A DNA stretch of 64,000 bases from Nelumbo lutea (taxonomy: Eukaryota > Streptophyta > Magnoliopsida > Proteales > Nelumbonaceae): positions 66,622,383 through 66,686,382 of the forward strand of contig JAKGHH010000002.1 in assembly GCA_022828595.1 (NCBI GenBank), in the 5' to 3' direction. The notes under the pieces are model-generated. The model did not search any database. It was not told where the DNA came from and saw nothing but the letters and a program-made list of their open reading frames with translations. The position numbers and the translations under genes were made by a program. This document shows positions 23,890-34,270 of the stretch, piece after piece (within the stretch, counting starts at the first letter, position 1; every line of letters begins with the position of its first letter).

Positions 23890-25918
23890 AGCTTGCTTTG
23901 TAGTAGTTGGAATTGATGTCTATTCAATGGCTTGGTGAAGATGTCAGCCCCTTGATCATGAGTGGAGATGTATTGAACATGAAGTGTACTCTTGGCAATC
24001 TGCTCTTGAACAAAATGGAAGTCGATTTCGATATGTTTGGTTCGGGCATGAAAGACACGGGATTGACACTGAGGTAAGTGACACCAATGTTGTCGCACCA
24101 CAGTAGTGTAGGAGAGCGTGAAAGAGAGAATCCAAGCTTGCGGAGGAGAGTGAGAATCTAAAGAGCTTTGGAAGTTGCGAGCGCAAGACTACGATACTCC
24201 GCTTTAGTGCTGGAGCGTGAGATAGTAGCGTGTTTGTGAGATGACCAGGAGAGGAGATCGTTGCTAAGATAGATGCAATAACCTCCTTGCAAGCAACGAT
24301 CATCAGGACATCCGGCACAATTAGAACCAAAGAATATGTGCATGGAGGTGATTGAAGAGAGTGTAATATAGAGGCCAAACACAATGGTCGACTTAAGATA
24401 ACGCAGGATGCGCTTGACAAAAAACCAGTGAGCAAGAGTAGGGGATTGCAAATACTGACAAGCTTTATTTACAACAAAAGCAAGGTCAGGCTGAGTGAGA
24501 AGAAGGTACTGTAGTGCACCAATTGTACTGCGATAAAGTTGTTGGGAATCGGTCCCCATCGAATTTGGAGAGAGTAGTACCAAGGGCCATGGGAATATGA
24601 ATGGGTTTCCTTCCAGCAAGACCAATGCGCTCAAGGAGATCTTGGGCATAGCGACGTTGATTTAGAAACAAACCATTAGGCATTCGATTGGCTTCGATAC
24701 CTAAAAAGAAAGATAGAGGGCCAAGATCATTGACCGCAAAGTGAGACTCCATAGCTGATATGAGATCAATAATAGCAGAATGTTGGGATCCAGTGAGAAT
24801 GATATCATCAACATATACAAGGATATAGAGGCAGTGAGCATTGCTGCACAAGATTAATAGAGAGGAGTCGGTTTTGCTAGCTGTAAACCCATAATCTAGA
24901 GGAGCCGAATGTTGGGATCCAATGAGAATGATATCATCAACATATACAAGGATATAGAGGCAGTGAGCATCGCTGCACAAGATTAATAGAGAGGAGTCGG
25001 TTTTGCTAGCTATAAACCCATAATCTAGAGGAGCAGATTGTTGGGATCCAGTGAGAATGATATCATCAACATATTCAAGGATATGAAGGCAGTGAGCATC
25101 GCTGCACAAGATTAATAGAGAGGAGTCGATTTTGCTAGCTGTAAACCCGTAATCTAGAGGGAAGGAGTTGAGCTTGGAGAACCAGGCACGACGGGCCTAT
25201 TTGAGCCCGTAGAGGGACTTTCTTAGGTGATAAATGTAAGAAGGCTGAGAATCATCAACAAATCTAGGTGATTGGGACATGTATACCTCTTCACATAGAT
25301 CTTCATGTAAGAAAGCATTTTGTATACAATATGATGCAAAGGCTAATAGAGAGATACAATAAGAATGAGAAGAAGCCAAATAGTCAAGGGTTTGACAACG
25401 GGGCTGAATGTCTCAGTGAAGTCAAAACCCTCCCTTTGATGAAAGCCCTTAGTGACGATACGTGCTTTGTAGCGGTCAATGGTACCATCTGGTTTGTGCT
25501 TGTGACGAAAAACCAACTTACAGCCGATGATATTGCAGCATGGAGGGGGAGGGACTAGCTCCCAAGTTCCATTGCGAAGAAGTGCATTGTATTCCTCAAC
25601 CATGGCTGCATGCCAATGTGGATCTTTGTTTGCTTGTGAGAAGCATGTAAGCTCAGAGGAGGAAGCTGGAATGGGATGGCATGTGGCAACAAGAGATAGA
25701 GGTTTGCAGGTTTGAAGATGTCTTTGGCCCAAGTACGCATGGGATGAATGGAGATAGGAGCCTTGACAGGTGGGGGAAAGTGATAACTGATGGTTCTTTC
25801 CAAGAAGACAGGTAGTGCAGCGTGGAGAGGAATTATCAGTGAGAAATATTAGAATTCCGAAGCACATTCTTGACAACCTAAAGAGAGGGATGACCAAGTC
25901 TGTGCTGCTAGATATCAA
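23890..25918 (-). pseudogene. C2 pol: reverse transcriptase and RNase H, integrase core missing
   Basis: Reading on the minus strand from 25918, a GAG_pre-integrase remnant comes first (CTTCLLGKNHQLS). RT follows (AAMVEEYNALLRNGTWELVP, IDRYKARIVTKGFHQREG, FTETFSPVVKP). The palm segment with YVDDIILTGS is present three times (24781-25167). Next come FLGIEANRMPNGLFLNQRRYAQDLL and RNase H (STKAEYRSLALAT, then HARTKHIEIDFHFVQEQ and GADIFTKPLNRHQFQLL at 23940-24060). Between the pre-integrase motif and RT only about 110 codons remain, with no DD35E core. Several frameshifts and stops are present. Confidence 0.85.
24781..25167 (-). repeat. In-frame 129-bp tandem triplication of the RT catalytic segment in C2
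   Basis: Units start at 24781, 24910 and 25039 (each TGTTGGGATCCA on the plus strand), giving a period of exactly 129 bp or 43 codons. Each unit encodes LYILVYVDDIIL(T/I)GSQ followed by SAPLDYGF.ASKTDSSLL, so the catalytic YVDD appears three times in one open frame (24486-25109). Units differ by only a few bases. The third diverges at its last few bases near 25160. Confidence 0.95.
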
Positions 25919-27239
25919 GGGACTTTATTTCAGCAACTAAAGCAACTGGAGAAGAACTATTTTGCAGGTGACAATCTGAAGCATCGAACACATATAAGCC
26001 GTCTTTACTTTTCCCGCGAAGGAGAATCTCCCCCATGTTGCAATCCTTAACAACACAATAAGAAGAGTGAAATTCAAATAGAGTACTATTGTCATGAGTA
26101 AATTGTGCTACCGAGAGAAGATTCTTATGAAAATGGGGAACATGTAATATGTTAAGTAAGACGAGAGGTCGAGAATTCCCATGAAAAGTATATGTACCAA
26201 TATGTGAAAAATGCAAACCTTGGTTCGTTACCTATGGGAACTTGGTTAGGACCATGATACTCTAAACGAAGTTGGAGCTTGCCAAGATCAGCGGTGAGAT
26301 GGTGGTGCCTAAGTAAGGATACCAACAATTGTTAGTAGGCTTGTGATTTTTGGGCTTGAAGGATTGGCTGAACTGATTTTTGCACCAGAATGCCAAGTAG
26401 TTCCGGCCACTATAGATATGACAGGGGTTCAATGCATACTTCAATGGTTTTTGAGGTGGACGATCCTTGTCAGAAGTAGAGTTATCCAACTTGGGAAAGG
26501 GAAACGAGCTCTTGTACTTGGGAGTTCTACTTGCAGTATTGGTCGAGGGAAATAAAGTGGAAGTTTGACAATGAGCTTTCATTCTGAGTTCTTGAGAACG
26601 ATAACTCATCCAATCAGGTGGTTATTGAAGTGAAAAAGGCATCGTATTCAACACGTAGACCATTGAGTGTATAGTGAGAGAGTTCTGAGATTGTTAAGAG
26701 TTCTCCAGAAGCAGCAAGGTTGTCAGAGATAGTCTTGACTTTCTATAAGTAAATTGGCATGGAGCTGTCATTTTTCTTGATAACAAGCAGTTCATTCTGA
26801 AGTTGGCTAATATGAACCTTGGAGCGAGAGGCATAAAGGGATTCGAGGGTGGTCCAGAATTCATGAGAAGACTTGCAGCCGACAAGTTGAGCAATAACAT
26901 TTTTGGTTAGGAATGACGAAAGTCATTCCATTAGAAGTTCGTCCTATTGAACCCACGAGGAGTATGCAAGATTTTCTTCAATACGATTTTCCAGCAATTG
27001 AGGTGGGCACTTGTTAGTGCCATTGACAAACCTAGTAAGTTTCGCACCACTCAAAATAGAAAGAATGTGGAATTTCCAAAGTGGATAGTTTTTATTATCC
27101 ATTTTGACTAAGACAAGATTTGTGAGACTGTTTCCAAAATACACCAATGATGAAGTTGAAGACTGGGCTGTTGAGGTTGCTGTAGTTGAGGAATCAAAGG
27201 CCGTTGGAACACAAACAGAGTTATCACCATCAGCCAAAT
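25919..27239 (-). pseudogene. gag: C2 gag and protease region (broken)
   Basis: Near the 5' end, the minus strand encodes a UBN2-type gag start with NYPLWKFHILSILSGAKL (about 27040-27105). Further on, a segment with HSYCVVKDCN and LLRGKSKDGLYVF (25990-26070) belongs to the region around the protease and pre-integrase domain. Several stops and frame changes occur. Gag would form the particle and the protease would process the polyprotein. Confidence 0.7.
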
Positions 27240-27256
27240 TATTGGCTCTGATACAA
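27240..27256 (-). other. C2 primer-binding site
   Basis: On the minus strand, TTGTATCAGAGCCAATA follows the 5' LTR directly. It matches the initiator-methionine tRNA type (TGGTATCAGAGC) except for one base. Confidence 0.85.
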
Positions 27257-27476
27257 TGAACCGATACACTCAAATTGAAGCGAATACAATAATTTTCATT
27301 GATGTGTAATCTGGTATATATGAGTACAGATACAAGAGTTTGAGATAAATACAAATTCTGGAAATGTATATCTGCTATTGACAGATAACAAAGGAGATAA
27401 GGATAAACAATATGAATACAGGGGCTTATCGCAAGAATCACGGAAGTTGATTGTGTGATTCCCGTGTGATCCGCCA
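27257..27476 (-). repeat. C2 5' LTR
   Basis: 220 bp, partner of 23630-23852, ending at the right-hand target duplication GTAAA. Confidence 0.9.
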
Positions 27477-27610
27477 GTAAATTGCAGTTGAAACCACCCC
27501 TAAATTTCAGGTTATTGTTAAAATCTCCCTTGAAATTTGGTAATTGCAATTAACTTCTCTAGATATTTTGATATAAAGTTTGTATTTGTTTTTCTGTAGA
27601 ACCAGCCAGC

Positions 27611-28070
27611 TTGATTTATAACTGTATAACCATTTTGGACATTTTCATACCTCTTTTTAGAAAATTTAATTTTAATAAAGGAGGTCTATTTATACGTAAC
27701 GGTAGCATAAAGACCAGCTTTGGTGTAATAATCAGAGGCAGCATTGGTTTCAGCGTAGCGGCTTGTTTCGGCTCGACTTTTGTTTCATCAGCAGCCCAAG
27801 CAGAGGCTTTTGCGATCAACTAGGCTTGCGGGTTTTGAGAAATGTGTGATTGAAACTGACTGATAGTCACTAGCTCTTGTTTTGAATGGAAAGAGTCGTG
27901 ACATTGCAGCAGATCTATCTCTGTTGGTAAATGACATTTCTTCAGCGATTGCAAACCTGGATTGTTCTTTTCGTTTTGGTAACAGGAACTGTAATAGTGC
28001 TGCCTGGATAGTGAATCTTGAGAGGGAATTTTTCTTTTTGATTGCCCTGATTGGATAGTGAATCTTGAGA
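27611..28070 (+). pseudogene. RNase-H-like (RVT_3 type) gene fragment inside M3
   Basis: The plus-strand frame gives FGVIIRGSIGFSVAACFG, SAAQAEAFAIN and then interrupted text including IVTSS. This resembles the plant RVT_3/RNase H domain found in LINE-derived proteins (a GVIRD..G.FVAA start, an EAEA motif, then VETDS). Multiple stops follow 27820. A 34-bp segment (GGATAGTGAATCTTGAGAGG...) is repeated directly at about 28007 and 28050. It is probably a captured fragment rather than a live gene. Confidence 0.5.
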
Positions 28071-28513
28071 GGGCAATTCTATCTAGTGATAGCCCTGAGC
28101 TGTTGATTTTGTATTGTAACTGCCTTTTTTTTTATATCGTAATACATTCTTATTCTTTTCAAAAAAGGAAGTGATTACAATTATCAATTTTCAAACTTCA
28201 GAAGAGGTTTTACCGTTTTAACAACAATCCAAAATTTCAGAGGAGGTTTCAACAATTTATCCTTTTAATTACTTGAGAGAGATCATCTGGATTGATCACA
28301 TGTTTCTGTCTTTGGTGAAAGATGCGTCACCACCAAAAAAATACCTGCTTAAGTGGACTTACCAGTATTCAAGAATAGGGAATAAAATAAGGTCAATTAT
28401 AGTTCAAGTTGGGAACCACCTCCACCATTCCAATTTCCAAGTCATGTCAGTGGTAGCTTGGAAATATCTCCAAGAATTAAGAAATAAATCAACTACTTAG
28501 AAAAATAAGTGTC

Positions 28514-28990
28514 ATTTACTAGAACAACCCCCATAGTTTTACAAATTTATTTAAACCTATCCAATAGTTTATATTTTACTAAAACACTATTTATAGTTTC
28601 TAACTTATAGGTGGAAAATGTTTAAGGGAATGGACCCATGGTTATTTATTCCAAAAGTACCCCTAAACTGAGTGGATAATGTTCAAGGATATGGATCCAT
28701 GGTTGTTTATTTTAAAAATACCTTTAACACTTTTTTGCATCGAAAGTAAAATTTGACCAAATTGAAAAAAATAAAGTAGTTGTCCATGTTTTACTAGAGG
28801 CAAAAATGAAAATTTTGTTTTTAGTTGATTTTGGTTAAATTCATTTGAATGGATGTTGGTATTTACACACTGTCATTTTCAACTTTTTATCTAATGGAGA
28901 TCGATTGCAATCTATAGGAATCTTTTAATAAAACACCAACTATAATGTGATTTTAATAAATTCATGAAACTATACGGGGGTTCTATAAAT
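28514..28990. repeat. MITE with inverted ends and an internal direct duplication
   Basis: The left end (ATTTACTAGAACAACCCCC) and right end (GGGGGTTCTATAAAT) are imperfect inverted copies extending about 40 bp. Within it, a segment of about 58 bp containing ATGGACCCATGGTTATTTAT is repeated in tandem (about 28611 and 28671). It is non-coding, with no clear target duplication. Confidence 0.6.
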
Positions 28991-29405
28991 AATCAAAAAA
29001 AGCAAAACCTACTACATTATACCTCTTTTTCTAATCCTCACATCAAGATAGTTGCATATAAGATTGAGATATTAGGGGTTTGGCCTCTATGTGTGAGTGA
29101 CTGTTGTCCGTAAATAACCTTACCGCCGCCGGTGGTTATTGTGCAATTTCATTGCAGGAATGCTCTCATTAATTTTGAAATGAGATGGATGGAAATGGGG
29201 TGGTGCAATATTATATATTAATTGGAGGGTCTAGTTAGGTGATGGACCCAAGGGCCCAGCAGATGCACGTTCAATTTATAGACCTCGTGTATGTTTTTAC
29301 ATTACACGTCCTTGTCAAGGTTGCTGAATGTGGCAGAGGCACTGAATGATCACTCTGGTACAGTGCGGACCACATGTCCTACTTCCAATCACACCGTCAA
29401 ACAAA
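28991..29405. other. Non-coding stretch, nothing recognised
   Basis: No coding region or terminal repeat is apparent between the MITE and the edge of G2. Confidence 0.5.
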
Positions 29406-29785
29406 TAACACTGCAGCGAGATACCCCGTAGAGAGCTAATCTATGGTGACTTACCCCATAGCGAACTATTCTATAGCGTGTTACTCCGTAGCGAGCTACC
29501 GGTGACATGCCGAAGTGATTCTGCTTGAGGCGAGTTGTCTTCGGGATGACCCACTTGCTTGGGCTTGGAGTGAACTATTTCGCGGACTGAGGTGAGCTTA
29601 GCTCGGAGTGCAACTCGGGACGCTAGTGCACTCAAGCTTGCTTTGTGGCCAGCTGATACTTGGTGAGTTATTACCTGCGTCGAGTCATGTCCATGTGTCG
29701 GTCTGCCTGTGCTGAGCTGTTATATATGCTGAGTCACGTACATGTGTCACCTTCTTAGGGGGTCGGGACAAGTCACCCTTCATCA
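29406..29785 (-). repeat. G2 3' LTR
   Basis: About 380 bp matching 37495-37861. The first 100 bp hold short degenerate repeats of type TACCCCGTAGCGAGC, and the end is TTCATCA. The outer edge is approximate because of those repeats. Confidence 0.85.
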
Positions 29786-30038
29786 ATTGCTTCCCACACC
29801 TCGAGCAAGGAGTTTTGCCCTGGCGCGGGGAGTTCATGAAGTGACAAGTGAATTTGACCCGTTGTCCAAACTGTCTTGTTGGGCTGTGTAAGGCGTATGC
29901 GCGGACGTCACGCGATTATAGATTCAGCGGGTGCCAAAAAATGTGTTAAATTGTTTTCGATCTCGAAGAACGTGCAGCCAGTTTTGCTATAGGCTATCGG
30001 ATTGCTTTAATCGGGGTTGTTGCTTTTCGGGCATAATG

Positions 30039-30049
30039 GCTATAAATAG
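30039..30049 (+). promoter_or_regulatory. TATA box in front of the G2 antisense ORF
   Basis: GCTATAAATAG, about 150 bp upstream of the antisense ORF ATG at 30198. The identical 11-mer is found at the equivalent place in G1 (15677-15687, minus strand). A pyrimidine-rich leader lies between it and the ATG. Confidence 0.7.
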
Positions 30050-30197
30050 GAGGGCCCCAGGCCCCATTTTTTTGTACCAACCGTCCTTGCTTTTTGGCTC
30101 TTAGGTGGTGCCTTTGCCGTGCTTGCTCGAGTTCCTTTCGTTCGTATCGTTCTTTTTAGCTCATCTTCTTTGGTGAGTTCCTCTTGCCTTACTCAAT

Positions 30198-32056
30198 TAT
30201 GTCTGGGTATTCGTACGATAGTGTCCATTCTCGGGCTGGCAGTCAGAGCGAAGCCCCCTCGAGCTCGGGAACTTCCCAAAGAGCAATCTCCGGAGGCTCA
30301 GGAAGCCTCTGGTAATTTGGTTTCCTCCTCCTGCAATTGGGAGCCGAACAGTTTCGGTCCTTCTTCTATGTCGATGGAGAGACTCCGGGCCCTAGTCTTT
30401 CAATAAGACCTCCCTAGGGAGCTTATCTACAGCCTTCCAACCGGTGATTATCCTTGAGAGCATGGTCATGACGAAATTGTGATCTCCGAGGAACAGCTCG
30501 TGGCTGGTCTTCGCCTTCCCCTGCACCCTTTGATAGTAGAGGTTCTCACTCATTTCAATGTTACCATCGAGCAGTTGCACCCGAATTTTGTTCGGAACTT
30601 GGTTGGAACTATTTCTTTGTTTTTCGAGTATTGTCTTTCCCTTTCTCTTGATATTTTTTCCTCTATCTTGTCGATCAAGAACGCTTCCCCCGGAGCCCCT
30701 GCAAATAGGCGCTTCTATTATTTTTCCCCCCGTCCTGGTTTCAAGCTCCTCCAAGGGTTGCCCAACAAGATCCCGATTTGGAAGTGGGGCTACTTTGTAG
30801 TTCGTAATCCCGAGGGGTGGCCCTTCCCGACCCACTAGAGGGTTGCCATTCAGGATTTGGGTGCTAGTTTGGATCCAATGACGCGGGAAATGCTACAATC
30901 CTGGGCCGAGATCGACATCCTCTACGTAGACTACTTGGTCGAGGACAAGCTTGTGCAAGCCGACATGAGCCCCAGTAGGTTACCTTTAGATTCTTTTTTT
31001 TTTTTTTTACGTACTAAGCTAACACCTCTCTATTTTTGCAACTGTAATGTTGGATGTGGACGCGCGCTGCCTCCTATCGAACTCCCAAAGGAGCAAGCGC
31101 AGGGCGAAGAGGTTTCTACAGGACGAAGTGTCTTCTTCCAGGGCCGCCGAGTTCGAGGTCGTGGACCCGTATTTCGTTCCACCATAGGAGGTCCCGTCCA
31201 CGTTCTCTAAGGAGGTAGCCATAGAAGGTGGTGAAGGAGAGGCCCCTGCGATGGTCGGCTCCTCTGCCATGCTGGTGTTCCCCATCAAGTGGCGTGATGA
31301 GAGCATCACCAACCCCGTCCTGGCCACGCGGAGGAGCCGGGACTCGATCTTCCACGAGGAGATAGTAGAGTGGTCGAAGATACACCCTAGGTAGCTTCTG
31401 GGGCTGGCCTTGACTCACTGTATGGTGGTAAGTACCTTCCCTTCTTCTCCCCCCCCTTTTTTTTTTACTTACCTTGGCTCTCTATTGGTAATTGAACTCC
31501 GCCCTCCATGCCATGGCCTATCAGAGGGCCGTTCATTCCAAGGATACCACCACCCAGAGGACGGAAGTGCGGAGGCTTAATTGCGAGCTGGACCAGGCTC
31601 AGGGTGAGGTCCTCCGGGCCAAGAAGGGGAGCGAGGCCCAGGGGCAGCTCGTTCAGGACCAGGAAGCGCAAATCTCCAGGCTGATGGAGGAGAACTCCCG
31701 TTATAGGGAGGAGACCTCAAGGACGGCTGAGGACAAGGAGCATCTTCGTCAAGAGGTTCGAAGTCTGGAGGCCACCCTCATTGTACAAGCTTGAACCTTT
31801 AAGCTCGAACGGGTCAAGGTCATGGGCCGTTTCAAAGAGTCCCCAGAGTTTCGTGACCTCCAGGTTGAGTAGCACAAACTCCTACCGCTCGGGGTTGAAG
31901 CTTTGTCGGTACCTGGTCCAGAAGAAGTTTTCTAACCTTAATCTTGATGGCATTACCATGAAGGGCCTGGCCCCTTAGACGACATATGCATCGGAGGAGG
32001 AAGAGCTCGATTCCTTGGAGGAGACCGATGAGGATGTGGAGGTGCTGGATCCTTGA
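30198..32056 (+). pseudogene. G2 antisense ORF (Tat-lineage aORF), broken
   Basis: It starts MSGYSYDSVHSRAGSQSEA (30198). A conserved core follows at 30479-30838 (LSLDIFSSILSIKN, FYYFSPRPGFKLLQGLPNK, then WKWGYF and GWPF). A long coiled coil is at 31492-31794 (heptad-like RRLNCELDQAQGEVLRAKK and RLMEENSRYREETSR). An acidic C-terminus (SEEEELDSLEETDEDVEV) ends at a TGA at 32056. Frames change near 30300-30480 and stops occur at about 30836, 31868 and 31976. Some gaps may be introns (one is plausible around 30975-31060). Domain order matches G1. The function in this lineage is unknown. Confidence 0.75.
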
Positions 32057-32537
32057 TGTTGGGGTGTTTCTTGATTCTTTTCTCTTTCTTTTCTGACCTC
32101 TGGATGCATGTTCCCGGGTGGTTGAGCCCGATTTTCTCCTCTTTTTCTTTCTCTTTCTGATGGCCTGGTTTTTTATGAAGAACCTCAGTATTTGACAAAA
32201 TATTGTTTTTTGCTTAGAATGACTCCTTTCTGATCCAAGTAATACGTATATAGTTTACCCGAGCCGTCGAGCTACCGAGCTGACAACAAACAAGGGTAAC
32301 TGAAGCAGGAGTCATTCCGAATTATGTGAGTTACCTCTAACTATCAGTTCTACCGGTCTTGGTAGTGAGTAAGAGTAACCTTTGTAAGATTTTCCTAAGT
32401 TTCTTGCCTCGAGTCATCTGCATTTTGGACTTTAGCGGGCGAGGCAGTGAGGTCTTATACTTTGCTTGAAGCCACTATTAGTTTGGTTTCGTAGTCCTTA
32501 GGCTCAGGGAGCAACTCGGAGTCCATTACTAAGCTTT

Positions 32538-32702
32538 GCCCATGCCGTGGAGGCGACTAGGGCTTAGTTCGCCCATGCCCTAGAGGCGACTAAGACTTAG
32601 TTTGTCCATGCCATAGAGGCGACTGGGACTTAGTTCTCCCATGCCATAGAGGCGACTGAGACTTTGATTGCCCATGCCATAGAGGCGACTTGGACTTAGC
32701 TC
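32538..32702. repeat. Five 33-bp tandem repeats in G2 between antisense ORF and pol
   Basis: Five units of exactly 33 bp with the consensus core CCCATGCCATAGAGGCGACT. They lie between the end of the antisense ORF and the end of integrase, the same position as the 90-bp repeat of G1 and the roughly 72-bp repeat of G3. Confidence 0.9.
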
Positions 32703-32836
32703 GCCCATTCCATCGGTCACAGGTAGTATTGCCTTAGGATGCTAATGTTCCAGGCTCGGGGTATCTGCTTTCCTTCCAATGTTTCGAGCTCATACTTACC
32801 TTCCCCGAGTATTCGCTTTACCCAGTAGGGACCTTC

Positions 32837-34270
32837 CTACTTTGGCCCCAGCTTACCCACTCTGGGCTCAGGTACCATTACTTTTTGGAGGACTAGGTCG
32901 CCTACACGGAAGTGCCACTTCCTAACCCGATTGTTATAGTACCGAGCCACCTTTTGCTGGTATGCTACAGTCTGGATATATACGAGGTTCCGTACCTCTT
33001 CTATCAGGTTGAGGTTGGTGTGGAGCTCATCATCGTTGGCCTCTTTGTCGTATACTTCTAATCGTAGCGTAGGCACCTCGATTTCAACTGGGGTTACTGC
33101 TTCTGTGCCACAGGTGAGATTGAAGGGGGTTTCGCTTGTGACGGTCTTGATGGTGGTTCGATAGGCCCATAATACACTGGGTAGTTTGTCCACCCATAAC
33201 CCTTTGGCTCGGGCTAGGCAGGCCTTCAGTCCACAGAGTATAGCCCTATTTGTGACTTCTATTTGCCCATTCGCTTGAGGATGTGCTATTGAGGTAAAGT
33301 TTTGTTGTATCCCCATCTCGGCACACCAATCTTGAAACTTGATATCCTCGAACTGCTTGCCATTATCTGAGATGAGCACTCGAGGTAGACTGAAGTGACA
33401 TACTACATTTTTCCAAAAAAAGTTTTGTGCCATTCGAGTTGTGATTGTCGTTAGGGGTTCCGCCTCTATCCACTTTGTGAAGTAATCCACTACTACCACC
33501 AGGAATCTCCTCTGTCCTGTCGCTGGTGGGAATGGTCCAAGAATGTCAATTCCCCACTGTGCAAAGGGCCATGGGTTGGTGAGGTACTTCAGGTCGGCAG
33601 CAGGTTGATGATGGATATTGGCGTGCCTCTGGCATTTATCACATTTCTTGACGAGCTCGAGTGCATCTGCTTTCATCATTGACCAGTAGTATCCTTGTCG
33701 CAATGCTTTCTGAGCGAGGGCCCTGCCCCCCAAGTGTCCGCCACATAGCCCTTCATGAGTGTCACGGAGAACGAGCTCGACCTCTGAGGGTCGTAAGTAG
33801 CGCAAGAAGAGGAGCATGTAAGATCTTCTATACAGCTGCCCGTCTATAATGACGTACTTGGCTGCCTGTTGCTCTACCCTTCTGGTTGCATTACGATCTG
33901 CAGGGAGGGTCCCGTGTAGCAGGTAGCTCGCGAGTGGGTCAATCCAACTCGACTCTGCTTGAATAATAGGAGCTACCTCCTCTGCCCCCCCGAGAATGCT
34001 GTGTCGAGGCAAGTTCTCTATAAATACGGTCCTCATGGAGTTGTTGCTTGTGCTGGCTAGTCGAGATAAGGCATTAGCCTCAACATTCTCAGATCCTGGA
34101 ATTTGCTTGATGTAGTGCGATTGGAAGTTGCGTAGAACTTCCCTAGCCTTACAAAGGTAGGCGACCATGGTGGGATCGCGAGCTTCGTAATCGTCGGTTA
34201 CCCGGTTAAGCACGAGCTGCGAGTCGCTGCAAATAACAAGGTGCTTCTCTTGTACTTTGTTTGCTAGCAT
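32837..34270 (-). CDS. G2 RNase H end plus integrase, 477-codon open frame
   Basis: The longest open frame in the window. It begins within RNase H (HLVICSDSQLVLNRV), then has the zinc-binding domain (HEGLCGGHLGGRALAQKAL, CDKCQRHANIHHQP). The catalytic core follows: WGIDILGPFPPA, VLISDNGKQFED and QANGQIEVTNRA give D, D and E. The DNA-binding C-terminal part is FRVGDLVLQKVMVP. The frame ends early, at LGPK followed by TAG where G1 has a Trp codon (NWEG), so about 40 residues are lost from the end. The listed start is internal to the polyprotein; the true start lies far upstream in gag. Confidence 0.9.
   Translation of the reverse strand: MLANKVQEKHLVICSDSQLVLNRVTDDYEARDPTMVAYLCKAREVLRNFQSHYIKQIPGSENVEANALSRLASTSNNSMRTVFIENLPRHSILGGAEEVAPIIQAESSWIDPLASYLLHGTLPADRNATRRVEQQAAKYVIIDGQLYRRSYMLLFLRYLRPSEVELVLRDTHEGLCGGHLGGRALAQKALRQGYYWSMMKADALELVKKCDKCQRHANIHHQPAADLKYLTNPWPFAQWGIDILGPFPPATGQRRFLVVVVDYFTKWIEAEPLTTITTRMAQNFFWKNVVCHFSLPRVLISDNGKQFEDIKFQDWCAEMGIQQNFTSIAHPQANGQIEVTNRAILCGLKACLARAKGLWVDKLPSVLWAYRTTIKTVTSETPFNLTCGTEAVTPVEIEVPTLRLEVYDKEANDDELHTNLNLIEEVRNLVYIQTVAYQQKVARYYNNRVRKWHFRVGDLVLQKVMVPEPRVGKLGPK

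Larger units (their letters stand above)
23630..27476 (-). mobile_element. C2: copia retrotransposon with perfect ends, internally deleted
   Basis: 3,847 bp with matching LTRs (23630-23852 and 27257-27476) and a perfect target duplication GTAAA (23625-23629 and 27477-27481). The element reads on the minus strand, so the right LTR is the 5' LTR. The primer-binding site is of the initiator-Met type. Gag, part of the pre-integrase domain, RT and RNase H are recognisable. The integrase core is missing, which explains the short length (intact relatives are usually near 5 kb). All frames are broken. Confidence 0.9.
23623..28262. mobile_element. M3: MULE-like inverted-repeat element split by copia C2
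   Basis: The left terminal repeat begins GGGTAAA at 23623, is interrupted by C2, and resumes at 27477-27560. The right repeat is the reverse complement at 28165-28262 (ends ...CAATTTATCC). Shared blocks include GTTGAAACC, TTATTGTTAAAA-like and TTGTAATCA-like segments. Flanking nonamers TTTTAAAAT and TTTTAATTA match at seven of nine positions. Without C2 it is about 0.8 kb. Its interior carries an RNase-H-like gene fragment. Confidence 0.6.
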
